Shown: positions 40,985-49,788, numbered from the stretch's first letter. The stretch: DNA of 64,000 bases from Peptoanaerobacter stomatis (GCF_000238095.2 NZ_JH815225.1:1465160-1529159), one strand, 5' to 3'. Notes: generated by a model from the sequence alone, not told the origin. Numbers and translations: made by a program.

Positions 40985-42055
40985 CTATACTTCATATTTA
41001 ATTTTTAGATTATTTAAATACCCATATTGTATATATTTTTCTTTTTGTAATCTTCCTAGTAATATTCCTGCTTGTATGCCATTATCTTTGGAAAATTCTA
41101 ATATTGCCTTTTGTGTAAAATCTTGTTTTATTACAAATGCTTTGAAGTTATTTTGGTCTATTAGTCTATCTCTTGCAAATTCATCGGCTTTTTGTTCGTA
41201 TTCGTCTTTATGGTCATTAGTGATACTTATTTTAAAATCTCCGTTTACTATATGTCCTAATTCGTGAAATAGGGAAAACCAAAAAATATCTGAATATTTG
41301 TTCCTATCTGTTAGGAGTAGCATAATTTTATCTTTGTTTATTTTTGTTACTGCTCCATTAATTCCTGAATTTTTGAGATGTGGGAGTAATACTAGAGCTA
41401 TCCCACATTCGCTCAATAGTGCTAATAGTTTTTTATAGAAATGTTCCGGCTCTTCTAAATTTATCATTCGTATTTTATCTAATGATGATATCAATTTCTT
41501 TTTGTTGAATTTAGATACTTCTATATCTTTGGCTTTTTCTTTGGCTATTTGTAGTAGTATATTTGAGTTTATTATATTTTTATCTTCAAATTTACCTGAC
41601 GGATTTCTAAAATTAACAACTAGGTTTTCCTCTTTTAAAACTGTCAAGCTTCCAATTTTTAGTTTTTCTCTTATTGTTTTTATCTTATATGTTGTGTCTT
41701 TGCTTTTTTCTATTTTAAAGAGTTTTATAAAATAGGAATAATCTATGTCTTTCAATATTTCTTCTTCTTTTTTTAGTTCTTCTATCTGCTCTATCTCTAA
41801 TACTTTTTTATCATATTCTTTTTGTAAATTTAACCATAGGTCTATACCGGTACCTGTCATATTAGATATTTTATTTGCTACATCAATTGACATATTTTGA
41901 TTACCGTTTGTAATTTCGCTAATAGTTTTAGCTTTAATTTTAATTCTTCTTGCGAATTCTTCTTGTGTCATATCTAAACTATCTATCAACTCGTCCAAAT
42001 AATAACCTGGATGAAATGCAATCAGATCTTCATATTTTTTTATTACTCTACTCAT
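40985..42055 (-). CDS. higA: HigA-type antitoxin with ImmA/IrrE metallopeptidase domain
   Basis: A 356-residue protein. The N-terminal XRE helix-turn-helix (DELIDSLDMTQEEFARRIKI then KAKTISEITNG, about residues 16-52) is HigA-like; the C-terminal part holds a zinc peptidase signature, WFSLFHELGHIVNGD, with HELGH, and ADEFARDRLI with the third ligand, as in ImmA/IrrE proteins. Such fusions act as antitoxin-regulators beside HigB. ATG overlaps the higB stop by 8 nt. Confidence 0.88.
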   Translation of the reverse strand: MSRVIKKYEDLIAFHPGYYLDELIDSLDMTQEEFARRIKIKAKTISEITNGNQNMSIDVANKISNMTGTGIDLWLNLQKEYDKKVLEIEQIEELKKEEEILKDIDYSYFIKLFKIEKSKDTTYKIKTIREKLKIGSLTVLKEENLVVNFRNPSGKFEDKNIINSNILLQIAKEKAKDIEVSKFNKKKLISSLDKIRMINLEEPEHFYKKLLALLSECGIALVLLPHLKNSGINGAVTKINKDKIMLLLTDRNKYSDIFWFSLFHELGHIVNGDFKISITNDHKDEYEQKADEFARDRLIDQNNFKAFVIKQDFTQKAILEFSKDNGIQAGILLGRLQKEKYIQYGYLNNLKIKYEV

Positions 42056-42401
42056 AGTGATTGCTCACCTCCACAATTAAAATTATTTTTACAGAATTAG
42101 TTACTTTATCTATATCACAAGGTTTAAATCTCTCACCATTTTTATCTAATGGCTCTAATATTAGTCTATATCCGCTTTTTCTTCCACCTATATCTATTGC
42201 AAATTCGCCCTCTCTTTTTCCACTTAAATTATGGAAATGATAGGGTGGATATGATATAATATCTTTAAGATTTGAGGAACTTTGAATAAAATTTATTGTT
42301 GCCATTAGTTTTATTGCTATATCTTTGTTGAGTTTTTTTGTTGCTTCTTTAAGATTGGTGCATAGTTTTTCGGTTTTGGCATCTTTGTAAATAATATCCA
42401 T
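42048..42401 (-). CDS. higB: HigB-type toxin (RelE/ParE fold)
   Basis: A 117-residue probable ribosome-dependent mRNA interferase. AINFIQSS-like helices are followed by YPPYHFHNLSGKREGEFAID then GGRKSGYRLILEP, the plasmid-maintenance HigB pattern, and KIILIVEVSNHYE at the end, with the terminal His-Tyr of the family. It precedes its antitoxin gene, the order that defines higBA modules. GAGGTAAGTT is before the ATG, and a palindrome lies 22-38 bp upstream. Confidence 0.88.
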   Translation of the reverse strand: MDIIYKDAKTEKLCTNLKEATKKLNKDIAIKLMATINFIQSSSNLKDIISYPPYHFHNLSGKREGEFAIDIGGRKSGYRLILEPLDKNGERFKPCDIDKVTNSVKIILIVEVSNHYE

Positions 42402-42422
42402 AACTTACCTCTGTAATATATT

Positions 42423-42439
42423 ATTACCCTTTGGGTAAT
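42423..42439. promoter_or_regulatory. Operator palindrome of higBA
   Basis: Perfect inverted repeat ATTACCC-TTT-GGGTAAT, 17 bp, 21 bp before the higB start, overlapping the expected promoter. Likely the HigA binding site for autorepression. Confidence 0.7.
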
Positions 42440-42564
42440 TAATTATATATCTTTTATTAAAAAAATTCAATAAATTTATATAATTTTTTAAAAATTTTTA
42501 TATATTTTCTTATGCTGTTATATATCTACTAAATTTAAAAAGTGTGTGTACAACTTGGTACGGT

Positions 42565-42579
42565 TTGGGTGCACCATTT
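42565..42579. other. Prophage attachment site, right (attR core)
   Basis: ttgggtgcaccattt, identical to 10522-10536. Downstream comes ttattttatact, the original sequence after the tRNA gene, since it also follows the next decayed copy at 42622-42646. Confidence 0.88.
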
Positions 42580-42646
42580 TTATTTTATACTTAAACTATT
42601 CGATGGAGTTTACGGCCTCTCGGGTGCACCATTTTTATTTTATACT
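42567..42646. repeat. 25-bp direct repeat with decayed tRNA-Arg 3' half
   Basis: gggtgcaccatttttatttt and five more bases occur at 42567-42591 and 42622-42646. Between them 42590-42631 resembles the tRNA-Arg 3' half (10490-10532) with conserved taaact and gggtgcacca. It looks like a former attachment scar. Confidence 0.75.
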
Positions 42647-42667
42647 AACATATATTTAATTAATCAG

Positions 42668-42768
42668 ATATATCTATGTAAGTTATTTATTTTAAATATA
42701 CTTAATTCACTCAGCTAATAAATTCTTAAATACAGGAAAATCCATTATTCTATTAACTTTTAGTATTA
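42668..42768. repeat. Dispersed imperfect repeat, copy 1
   Basis: About 100 bp roughly three quarters identical to 49789-49886, best over gttattta..ttaaatatacttaatt and aaattcttaaa, both ending ttttagtatta. No coding content. Confidence 0.65.
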
Positions 42769-42808
42769 AAACTATTCGATAAAATTTACATCCTTATGGA
42801 TGCACTGA
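42765..42808. repeat. Second decayed tRNA-Arg 3' half
   Basis: taaaactattcgat..tttac..ggatgcac resembles both 42591-42629 and the functional tRNA-Arg 3' half. The CCA end is lost (actga). Confidence 0.55.
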
Positions 42809-42812
42809 AATG

Positions 42813-42862
42813 AAAAAGGGGTTGTTGCAAAAACTATAAAACTATAGCAACAGCCTTTTTTT
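42813..42862 (+). terminator. Strong terminator, probably the displaced tRNA-Arg terminator
   Basis: Stem of aaaaaggGGTTGTTGC with GCAACAGCCttttt around a loop of about 18 nt, ending in seven T. No rightward gene in the prophage end reads into it; before integration it would have followed tRNA-Arg. Confidence 0.75.
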
Positions 42863-42943
42863 GTATATTTTTTTCCCACTAAGATTTTGCTTACTACATT
42901 ATTACTTTTTAAATACTACATATAGAATAAAGGCGGTACATAT

Positions 42944-43627
42944 ATGTATAAAGTCTATAAGCAGGTAAAAACATTTTTAGAAAACCCGGAGACATTAGAG
43001 GAGTTTTGGTACTCTAAAGAGACAGTTTGGATTGACTGGAGAGAATATGACGAGGACATCATCAGGTATTTTAATGAAATGATGGAAGAAAAGTTGGAAA
43101 TTCGATTAATTAACAATAATCAGCCTTATGGCAATGATATTTTGCTTATAAAAGGACAGGAACAATCTCAAATTCCTTACGAAGAAGAAATGGATAGAGA
43201 TACTAGGATAAAATATCTGAACGATTTTATTAAGCCCAAATATGAAATCAGATGGTTTATAGAGAGCCTTGGCAATGATACACTATGCTTTGTATTGCTG
43301 AAATCTGATGAATGGGAAATACTCGAAGAAGAATTCGGAAAAGAGAAACTAAACCACTATTTTACTCCGATTGACTTTGAAAGAAAAATGTTCGACCTGA
43401 ATGTAGACGAAGTATATTCTTTATTGGACCTTAGGAGTAAAAATGAAAATCTTGACTTCTCCATACTTGCTGACTGGATGAAAATACTAACAAAAGAAAA
43501 AGAATTAAAATTTCAGAAAAATAATGGCGAGATTGATTTTAAAAATTACTTAAAATCAATAAATATGATAAAAAAACTAAAATCTGATTTCATAAATAAA
43601 CATAAAGAGCTTAGATTTTTAATTTGA
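42944..43627 (+). CDS. Uncharacterised acidic protein at the tRNA-Arg hotspot
   Basis: A 227-residue soluble protein rich in Glu, Asp and Trp. MYKVYKQVKTFLENPETLEE at the start, WIDWREYDEDIIRYFNEMME, and IRWFIESLGNDTLCFVLLKS in the middle. It has no signal peptide or membrane segment. I do not recognise the family; the composition resembles small immunity or SUKH-like proteins but no motif proves it. AAAGGCGGT precedes the ATG. It is a lone gene between tRNA remnants and lysR. Confidence 0.7.
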   Translation: MYKVYKQVKTFLENPETLEEFWYSKETVWIDWREYDEDIIRYFNEMMEEKLEIRLINNNQPYGNDILLIKGQEQSQIPYEEEMDRDTRIKYLNDFIKPKYEIRWFIESLGNDTLCFVLLKSDEWEILEEEFGKEKLNHYFTPIDFERKMFDLNVDEVYSLLDLRSKNENLDFSILADWMKILTKEKELKFQKNNGEIDFKNYLKSINMIKKLKSDFINKHKELRFLI

Positions 43628-43802
43628 TAGTTGAAAAACCTATATCAGCTTTTAAATATTTTTTAAGTTTTTACTTTCAATAATATGAAAAATATCATGC
43701 TTTTGTTTATATTTTAGTATTTGGGGCAATATTTTAATAAAACCAAATTAATTCGAGATTATGTTTTTTCAAATCTCCAATATGATAAATCAGGAGGATT
43801 GC

Positions 43803-44711
43803 ATGACTCTACAACAATTGAAATATGTGATTACCATAGCCAAATATAATTCTATGAATAAAGCTGCAAAGGAGCTGTTCGTCTCTCAGCCTAATATGTC
43901 CGAAACCGTGAAAGCTCTTGAAGAGGAGCTTGGCATAAAGATATTCAACAGAAGCAACAGGGGTATAATCGTTACTCCTGAGGGAGAAGAGTTTTTGTCA
44001 TATGCAAGACAGGTTATAGATCAGTATTCTTTGCTTGAGCTTAGATATGTTGACAAAAAATTCAAAAAAAAATTCAGTGTATCAATGCAACACTATACTT
44101 TTGCTGTAAAGGCATTTGTAGAGCTTGTCAAACACTATGATATGGAAGACTATGAATTTGCAGTAAGAGAAACAAAAACGTATGAAGTTATAGAGGATGT
44201 AAGCATAGGCAGAAGTGAGATAGGCGTTATATTTATGAATGACTTCAACAAGGATATATTAAGTAAAATACTCGTTCAAAACAAACTTGTTTTCAACAGA
44301 TTATTTGATTGCAAAATATACGCTTATGTATGGAATAAACATCCATTAGCAAGTAAAACTATCATAAAAATGGAAGATTTGCAAGATTTTCCTTGCCTTG
44401 TATTCGATCAGGGAAAAAACAGCTCATTTTACTTATCGGAAGAAGTTCTCAGCACATACAATTATAAAAGGAAAGTAATGGCAAATGATAGAGCCACTCT
44501 TTTAAATTTGATGATAGGTATATACGGCTTTACTTTATGTAGCGGTATAATTTGTGAAGATTTCAATGGAAACCAATATACAGCAGTACCTATAGATGTA
44601 GATGATAATATGAGTATAGGCTATATCTCAAGAAAAGGAATGCCTTTATCAGATTTGGGCAAGAAATATGTTCAAGAATTGGCAAAATTTAAAAAAGATG
44701 TTATAAAATAA
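43803..44711 (+). CDS. LysR-family transcriptional regulator
   Basis: A 302-residue LysR regulator. The N-terminal winged helix is MTLQQLKYVITIAKYNSMNK then AAKELFVSQPNMSETVKALE; the substrate-binding domain follows (FAVRETKTYEVIEDVSIGRS, IGVIFMND, NKHPLASKTI, ATLLNLMIGIYGFTLCSGII). ATG 43803 has AGGAGG 6 nt before it; an upstream in-frame start lies before that site. No divergent target gene is adjacent, so its regulon cannot be guessed. Confidence 0.93.
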   Translation: MTLQQLKYVITIAKYNSMNKAAKELFVSQPNMSETVKALEEELGIKIFNRSNRGIIVTPEGEEFLSYARQVIDQYSLLELRYVDKKFKKKFSVSMQHYTFAVKAFVELVKHYDMEDYEFAVRETKTYEVIEDVSIGRSEIGVIFMNDFNKDILSKILVQNKLVFNRLFDCKIYAYVWNKHPLASKTIIKMEDLQDFPCLVFDQGKNSSFYLSEEVLSTYNYKRKVMANDRATLLNLMIGIYGFTLCSGIICEDFNGNQYTAVPIDVDDNMSIGYISRKGMPLSDLGKKYVQELAKFKKDVIK

Positions 44712-44723
44712 TGCTAAATGTAT

Positions 44724-44766
44724 AAAAAATATACTTCCTAAAAATATTTTAAGAAGTATATTTTTT
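44724..44766. terminator. Bidirectional terminator between lysR and serS
   Basis: Stem aaaaaatatacttc/gaagtatattttt (44724-44737, 44753-44766) with A and T runs on both sides. It serves both convergent genes. Confidence 0.85.
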
Positions 44767-44784
44767 TATTTAATTCGTCAAAAA

Positions 44785-46056
44785 CTATTGAATTTTATTG
44801 ACTCCCATATATCTAACCAACATTTGTGGTACTGTTACGCTACCATCAGCATTTTGATAATTTTCCAATATAGCTGCAACTGTTCTTCCTACAGCCAAAC
44901 CTGAGCCGTTTAAAGTATGAACATATTCAGGTTTTGAGCTCTTATCTCTCTTGAATTTTATATTTGCTCTTCTTGCTTGAAAATCTTCAAAGTTTGAGCA
45001 AGATGATATTTCAACATATTTGTTGTAGCTCGGCATCCACACTTCTATATCGTATTTAAACGCTGCTGTAAATCCTAAATCTCCTGAGCATATTTTAACT
45101 ACTCTATATGGAATTTGAAGTAATCTTAATATTTCTTCTGCATCGCTTGTAAGCTTTTCCAACTCTTGATAAGAGTCTTCCGGTTTTGTGAATTTTACAA
45201 GCTCAACTTTGTTGAACTGATGTTGTCTTATAAGACCTCTCGTATCTCTACCTGCTGAACCTGCTTCAGCTCTGAAACAAGGAGTATATGCACAGTATTT
45301 GATTGTAAGATCGTCTGCTGACAATATTTCATCTCTGTGAATGTTAGTTACAGGCACTTCTGCTGTAGGTACCAAGAAATACTCTAAACCTTGTAACTTG
45401 AACATATCTTCCTCAAATTTAGGTAGCTGTCCTGTTCCTGTAAAGCTGTTTCTGTTTGCCATAAATGGTGGCATAACTTCTGTATATCCATGTTTTTCTG
45501 TATGTGTATCCAAGAAAAATGCTATTAAAGATCTCTCTAATCTCGCTCCTAAACCTTTATATAATGTAAATCTCGCTCCTGTTATCTTTCCCGCTCTTTC
45601 GAAGTCCAATATATCAAGGTTTGTACCTATATCCCAGTGAGCCTTAGGTTCAAATGCAAAGCTTGGCGGCGCCATAAATTTCCTCACTTCTACATTATCT
45701 TCATCTGTATCTCCTACAGGTACGTCTTTATTCGGAACATTAGGTATGTTGAGCATTTTTACATATAATTCATCTTCTACAGATTTAACTTGCTCATCTA
45801 ATTGTTTTATCTTCTCTGATAAGGTTTTAAGCTCATTCATAAGCTCATCTACATTTTTACCTTCTTTTTTATACTGAGGTATTTGTTTTGATTTTGTGTT
45901 TTGCTCATTTTTCAATTGCTCTACTTCTTGGATAAGCTCTATTCTTCTATCGTCTAATCCTATTACTTCATCTAATGAAAAATCTCTTTCTCCTCTTTTT
46001 TCCATCAGCTTTAATATTTCTTCTTTGTCTTTTTTTATTCTTTTTATATCTAACAT
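44785..46056 (-). CDS. serS: Seryl-tRNA synthetase
   Basis: Charges tRNA-Ser, 423 residues, the usual length. The N-terminal coiled-coil arm (about 1-105) begins [20 protein letters not shown]. Class II motif 2 is [20 protein letters not shown], followed by [12 protein letters not shown]; motif 3 is [18 protein letters not shown]. The start is fixed by the conserved MLDIK. No good ribosome binding site lies at normal spacing; AAAGGAGAG is 28 nt upstream, before a short serine-rich leader frame and a small hairpin. No T-box motif was found. Confidence 0.97.
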   Translation of the reverse strand: MLDIKRIKKDKEEILKLMEKRGERDFSLDEVIGLDDRRIELIQEVEQLKNEQNTKSKQIPQYKKEGKNVDELMNELKTLSEKIKQLDEQVKSVEDELYVKMLNIPNVPNKDVPVGDTDEDNVEVRKFMAPPSFAFEPKAHWDIGTNLDILDFERAGKITGARFTLYKGLGARLERSLIAFFLDTHTEKHGYTEVMPPFMANRNSFTGTGQLPKFEEDMFKLQGLEYFLVPTAEVPVTNIHRDEILSADDLTIKYCAYTPCFRAEAGSAGRDTRGLIRQHQFNKVELVKFTKPEDSYQELEKLTSDAEEILRLLQIPYRVVKICSGDLGFTAAFKYDIEVWMPSYNKYVEISSCSNFEDFQARRANIKFKRDKSSKPEYVHTLNGSGLAVGRTVAAILENYQNADGSVTVPQMLVRYMGVNKIQ

Positions 46057-46057
46057 T

Positions 46058-46081
46058 TCACAGTTTGTATGATGAGCTCAT
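46058..46081 (-). CDS. Possible serine-rich leader peptide before serS
   Basis: Minus-strand ATG AGC TCA TCA TAC AAA CTG TGA encodes MSSSYKL, three serine codons in seven, with AAAGGAG 3 nt before the ATG and its stop one base before the serS ATG. The same DNA forms a 6-bp hairpin, GTATGA-GCTCA-TCATAC, which could instead bring the AAAGGAG to about 11 nt from serS. Confidence 0.45.
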   Translation of the reverse strand: MSSSYKL

Positions 46082-46198
46082 ACTCTCCTTTCTTTATATA
46101 AATAATTGTATTCATCAATGCTCATTATAAAAATATGTAAACTCTATCTGTATTAGAAACATATTTGCATTTAAACTTTTCGTGCATATGTTTTTATT

Positions 46199-46240
46199 CG
46201 GTAATTATAAGGAAAATTGCTTATGCTATAATTATTACCG
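46199..46240. promoter_or_regulatory. Inverted repeat upstream of serS
   Basis: cggtaattata at 46199-46209 pairs with tataattattaccg at 46227-46240 (11 bp with a short bulge). It lies in the 393-bp hppA-serS gap, 143 bp before the serS start, and contains a TATAAT-like hexamer. Candidate operator or transcript hairpin. Confidence 0.45.
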
Positions 46241-46316
46241 CTGATTTCTATATAATACACCTTTAACCGTTAAATTGCAATAGAAAATGTATAATTATAC
46301 TCTATTTTTATATTAT

Positions 46317-46356
46317 AAAAATACCACAGCAAAGCATAACTTCACTATGGTATTTT
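46317..46356 (-). terminator. hppA terminator
   Basis: Minus strand AAAATACCA (46356-46348), 21-nt loop, TGGTATTTTT (46326-46317). 94 bp after the hppA stop. Confidence 0.75.
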
Positions 46357-46449
46357 AAAATTAATAAATAGTCTTAGATATATTATTTTAGCCTAAAAAA
46401 TGAATTCATTTTACTAAAATATTTTTATTGTAAATATTTCAATCCAAGA

Positions 46450-48486
46450 TTACATCATTTTCATTATCATTCCGCCATATTGTAAGAATATAGGCGCAAA
46501 TACCAATGATACTATTGTCATCAATTTTATCAATATGTTTATTGAAGGACCTGATGTATCTTTGAAAGGATCCCCTACTGTATCTCCAACTACTGCAGCT
46601 TTATGTGCATCTGAGCCTTTTCCGCCATGAGCGCCTGATTCTATATATTTTTTAGCATTATCCCAAGCACCGCCTGAGTTTGACATCATTATAGCCATCA
46701 AAACACCACTTACAAGTGCACCTGACAACATTCCTCCAAGTGCCTCAGTTCCAAGCAACAATCCTATTACTAACGGTGAAACAACTGCTATTACTCCAGG
46801 CAATACCATTTGTTTTAATGCAGCTGAAGTTGATATTTCAACGCATCTTGCATAATCAGGTTTTTGAGTACCTGCCATTATTCCAGGATTGTTTCTGAAT
46901 TGTGAACGAACTTCTTCTATCATCTCAAACGCAGCTTTTCCTACTGATTCCATTGTAAGCGCTGAGAATAAGAATGGTAACATACCACCTATCAACATAC
47001 CTGCGATTACTGCCGGTTGTGTAAGCGATATAACTTCCAATTTTGTAGCTGCTGTATATGAAGCAAATAATGATAATGCTGTAAGTGCTGCTGAACCTAT
47101 TGCAAAGCCTTTACCCATAGCTGCTGTAGTGTTACCTACTGAATCCAACTTGTCTGTTATTGCTCTTACTTCTTTAGGTAGTTCGCACATCTCTGCTATA
47201 CCACCGGCATTATCTGCTATCGGTCCGTATGCGTCAACTGCAACTGTCATACCTGTAGTTGCAAGCATACCTACAGATGCAAGTGCTATTCCGTAAAGTC
47301 CTGCTACCATATATGTTATAAGAATAGATATTGCTATTAAAAGAAGTGGCCACATTGTTGACATCATACCCACAGCAAGACCTGATATTATTGTAGTTGC
47401 AGGTCCTGTTTCTGATTCGTGTGCAATTTTTTTAACACTTGCATATGAATCAGATGTATATACCTCTGTTAATTGTCCTATTATTGTTCCTACTACTATA
47501 CCTATAACTACTGCTATAAATCCTGTATTGTTTCCTAATAATGAACTTGATAAGAAATATGCAGCTATTATAGTTACTACACCACTTACATAAGTTCCGT
47601 TTTTAAGTGCTTTACTTGGATCGTCAACTTTTGCTGATTTTACTATCATTGAGCCTACTATTGATGCTACAACACCTGCTGCTGATATTAATAGAGGGAA
47701 ATATACCCCGTTCATACCATATAACTCTCCTGATGGAGATGTAGCTATTACACCAAGTGCTATTGCTGATATTATTGAGCCTACATATGATTCAAAAAGG
47801 TCTGCTCCCATACCTGCAACGTCCCCAACGTTATCTCCAACGTTGTCAGCTATAACAGCCGGGTTTCTCGGATCATCTTCAGGTATTCCTGCTTCTACTT
47901 TACCTACAAGGTCTGCACCAACGTCAGCAGCTTTTGTATATATACCACCGCCAACACGACCAAACAACGCCAATGAAGACGCTCCAAGTCCGAATCCTGT
48001 AAGTATTTCTGCTGTTTCAGAAGGATTTTTGCCTGTTGTAACTATCGCTAAAAATAATGCACTTACTCCAAGCATTCCAAGTCCTACAACGCACATTCCC
48101 ATAACAGCTCCGCCTGAGAATGCCACTGATAAAGCACCTGACATTCCATGTTCTCTTGCAGCGTTTGCAGTTCTAACATTAGCTTTTGTAGCAACTTTCA
48201 TACCGAAAAATCCCGCAAGTGTAGAGAAAGATGCTCCTACCAAAAAGCATAGACCTGTTAAAATATTAATTCCGAATGATAATATTGCAAATAATACCAC
48301 TATAAAGATTACAAGAGTCTTGTATTCTCTAATCAAAAATGCCATAGCTCCTTCGTGTATGAAAGATGATATTTCTTTCATTCTCTCATTTCCTACGCTT
48401 ACCTTGTCAATAGAGCTTGATAGATATAAAGCAAAGACAAGAGCTATAAGTCCTGATGCTATAGCGATAACCAATAAATTGCTCAT
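46450..48486 (-). CDS. hppA: K+-dependent membrane-bound pyrophosphatase
   Basis: Integral membrane enzyme coupling pyrophosphate hydrolysis to H+ or Na+ pumping; 678 residues, about 16 membrane helices. The substrate site includes [20 protein letters not shown] then [20 protein letters not shown], and near the C-terminus [38 protein letters not shown] has Ala and Gly at the positions that mark the K+-dependent subfamily (Lys and Thr in the independent one). The pumped ion cannot be decided by eye. ATG 48486 is chosen, with AAGGAGTG upstream. It follows secG after a 166-nt structured leader. Confidence 0.96.
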   Translation of the reverse strand: MSNLLVIAIASGLIALVFALYLSSSIDKVSVGNERMKEISSFIHEGAMAFLIREYKTLVIFIVVLFAILSFGINILTGLCFLVGASFSTLAGFFGMKVATKANVRTANAAREHGMSGALSVAFSGGAVMGMCVVGLGMLGVSALFLAIVTTGKNPSETAEILTGFGLGASSLALFGRVGGGIYTKAADVGADLVGKVEAGIPEDDPRNPAVIADNVGDNVGDVAGMGADLFESYVGSIISAIALGVIATSPSGELYGMNGVYFPLLISAAGVVASIVGSMIVKSAKVDDPSKALKNGTYVSGVVTIIAAYFLSSSLLGNNTGFIAVVIGIVVGTIIGQLTEVYTSDSYASVKKIAHESETGPATTIISGLAVGMMSTMWPLLLIAISILITYMVAGLYGIALASVGMLATTGMTVAVDAYGPIADNAGGIAEMCELPKEVRAITDKLDSVGNTTAAMGKGFAIGSAALTALSLFASYTAATKLEVISLTQPAVIAGMLIGGMLPFLFSALTMESVGKAAFEMIEEVRSQFRNNPGIMAGTQKPDYARCVEISTSAALKQMVLPGVIAVVSPLVIGLLLGTEALGGMLSGALVSGVLMAIMMSNSGGAWDNAKKYIESGAHGGKGSDAHKAAVVGDTVGDPFKDTSGPSINILIKLMTIVSLVFAPIFLQYGGMIMKMM

Positions 48487-48489
48487 CAA

Positions 48490-48652
48490 AACACTCCTTA
48501 AAAAATTAAATTTTAATAATCCGGCACTCAGTCAAACAAACTTAAAGCCGAAAATACATAAGTACACTCCTGCTTTAGAGCAGGACAACTCAAGCGAAAA
48601 TTAAAATCTCAAAATAAGACTATTTTTATTTTCGCTTTATAAACAACAATAT
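48490..48652 (-). promoter_or_regulatory. Structured leader between secG and hppA
   Basis: 163 nt with three possible hairpins: 48594-48635 (13 of 14 bp paired, gcgaaaattaaaat with its partner), 48568-48585 (tcctgc-tttaga-gcagga, 6 bp) and a weaker cggc/gccg pair at 48522-48550. The first may attenuate secG transcription; the others lie in the hppA 5' region. No known riboswitch recognised. Confidence 0.4.
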
Positions 48653-48889
48653 TTAATGCACCGCTGTAAGCGCCAATGATATAATTATAAACAGTACAGC
48701 CATAACAGAAGTCACTTTTTTATAAAAATCATCAAGCCCTTTAGCCTTATTACCGGAAAGATTGTCAGACATACCTGAAACCGCTCCTGAAAAACCTGCA
48801 TCTCTACCTGATTGCAACATTATGCTGAATATTAAAACCAAACTTATAATAAGTTCTATTACCATTAAAGCAGTCTTCAATAATTTCAC
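48653..48889 (-). CDS. secG: Preprotein translocase subunit SecG
   Basis: Small membrane subunit of SecYEG, 78 residues with two helices (about 6-23 and 56-75) and the conserved loop IMLQSGRDAGFSGAVSGMSD. It stimulates protein export. AGGGGGTGAAA precedes the ATG. Promoter candidate at 49073-49101; hppA downstream. Confidence 0.93.
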   Translation of the reverse strand: MKLLKTALMVIELIISLVLIFSIMLQSGRDAGFSGAVSGMSDNLSGNKAKGLDDFYKKVTSVMAVLFIIISLALTAVH

Positions 48890-49222
48890 CCCCTGCTAAA
48901 AATCATAAGACATTCATATCTTATTCAACTGTAAAATACATCGATATTGTTTAAATTTCAAATTATAAATCCTCATTAATATTAAAATAAATTGAGTTAC
49001 AAATCCAAAAGCTATCAAATACCGTAAGAATAAAATCAGATGAATAAAATATGCCTAAAAACAGCACTCTTAATTTTATCATAAACGAATAGATTTTACA
49101 AACAAATTTTTAAATTAATTTTTTCTGCTAAATTAATAAAGTCGTAACAAAAAAGCCTCATACTAAACTTCCACTAAATAACTACACAAAAGGAATATAA
49201 AAAGATATAATTGTATGTGGTG
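48890..49222. other. Intergenic region upstream of secG
   Basis: 333 bp without a supported gene. It holds the candidate secG promoter (49073-49101) and AT-rich sequence; no repeats or RNA gene recognised. It borders the IS remnants on the right. Confidence 0.5.
49073..49101 (-). promoter_or_regulatory. Candidate sigma-A promoter of secG-hppA
   Basis: Minus strand TTGTAA, 17-nt spacer, TAAAAT, about 185 bp before the secG start. Confidence 0.5.
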
Positions 49223-49420
49223 ATGAAAATGGGAAAAACATATGAAATAAAACAAGAAGAATTAAAAGAACTACAAGAAGCAAGAAAAAATACAAAAGAT
49301 AAAAGAGAAGAAAAAAGAATTTACGCCGTTTAACTAAGAACGCAAAGGCTGAAATTAAATGAAATAGCAGAAAAGTTAGATGTAGTAAGAGTAACAATTT
49401 CTAAGTGGACAGCTACTTAG
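49223..49420 (+). pseudogene. N-terminal remnant of an IS630-like transposase
   Basis: The frame reads MGKTYEIKQEELKELQEARK ... RIYAV, an in-frame TAA, then LRTQRLKLNEIAEKLDVVRV and TISKWTAT. The second part is the helix-turn-helix of IS630-type OrfA proteins. It is broken by the stop codon and ends at TAG 49418, where IS200-like sequence begins. Confidence 0.65.
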
Positions 49421-49570
49421 CAGTCAATACTTTATACACAATTTCCTCAATATTATTCCTATCTCTCTTCTTTTTTCTCCATAGAATACTTTTCTTCTAT
49501 ATTTTGGTGCAAATACTATATGATATTTAAAAGTTTACTTTGTATGTGATAAACTCTTATTGTCATTCAT
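49421..49570 (-). pseudogene. 5' fragment of an IS200-type transposase gene (tnpA)
   Basis: The frame from ATG 49570 reads MNDNKSLSHTK, a stop (TAA where TGG is usual), then TFKYHIVFAPKYRRKVFYGE and KRREIGIILRKLC, the conserved start of IS200 Y1 transposases. It ends at the junction with the IS630-like remnant; the HUH and Tyr motifs are lost. Confidence 0.85.
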
Positions 49571-49579
49571 TTTAATGAC

Positions 49580-49691
49580 CTCCCTTTGATTTTATTTTGT
49601 TATTTTCTCAAAGTAACTCTATTTTAATCAAAGGGAGTTTTTTGTCCACTCATAGGCATAGCCTTTTTTGAACTCCCCCGCATAGCGGGGG
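49580..49691 (-). mobile_element. Left end and 5' UTR of the IS200 remnant
   Basis: A GC hairpin cccccgc-ata-gcggggg (49675-49691) and a 12-bp inverted repeat, ctccctttgatt (49580-49591) with aatcaaagggag (49626-49637), that covers the tnpA ribosome binding site. Both are hallmark IS200 elements: end recognition and translational silencing. Confidence 0.75.
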
Positions 49692-49708
49692 GTTTTCTTT
49701 ACACAATA

Positions 49709-49738
49709 AAAAATGCTTGCAAAAAAACAAGCATTTTT
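49709..49738. terminator. Bidirectional hairpin terminator
   Basis: Perfect 11-bp arms aaaaatgcttg and caagcattttt at 49709-49719 and 49728-49738. It insulates the IS remnants from the yycI end. Confidence 0.8.
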
Positions 49739-49788
49739 AGCACATAATCCATGATATGTTTATATTAATATTCGTTTGATTAACGGAT

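Noticed and set aside
42541-42808. Additional functional tRNA genes beside attR
   Set aside because: Only 3'-half similarity; acceptor 5' strand, D arm and complete anticodon arm are missing.
46057-46449. T-box riboswitch before serS
   Set aside because: The conserved T-box core (AGGGTGGNACCGCG type) is not present on the minus strand.
46889-48604. Long rightward open frames opposite hppA (46889-47296, 47843-48604)
   Set aside because: They mirror the coding strand of a clear pyrophosphatase gene and have no family features; codon-bias shadows.
49182-49397. Leftward 71-residue frame rich in Leu/Phe
   Set aside because: Antisense of the IS630-like remnant, whose helix-turn-helix is recognisable on the plus strand.
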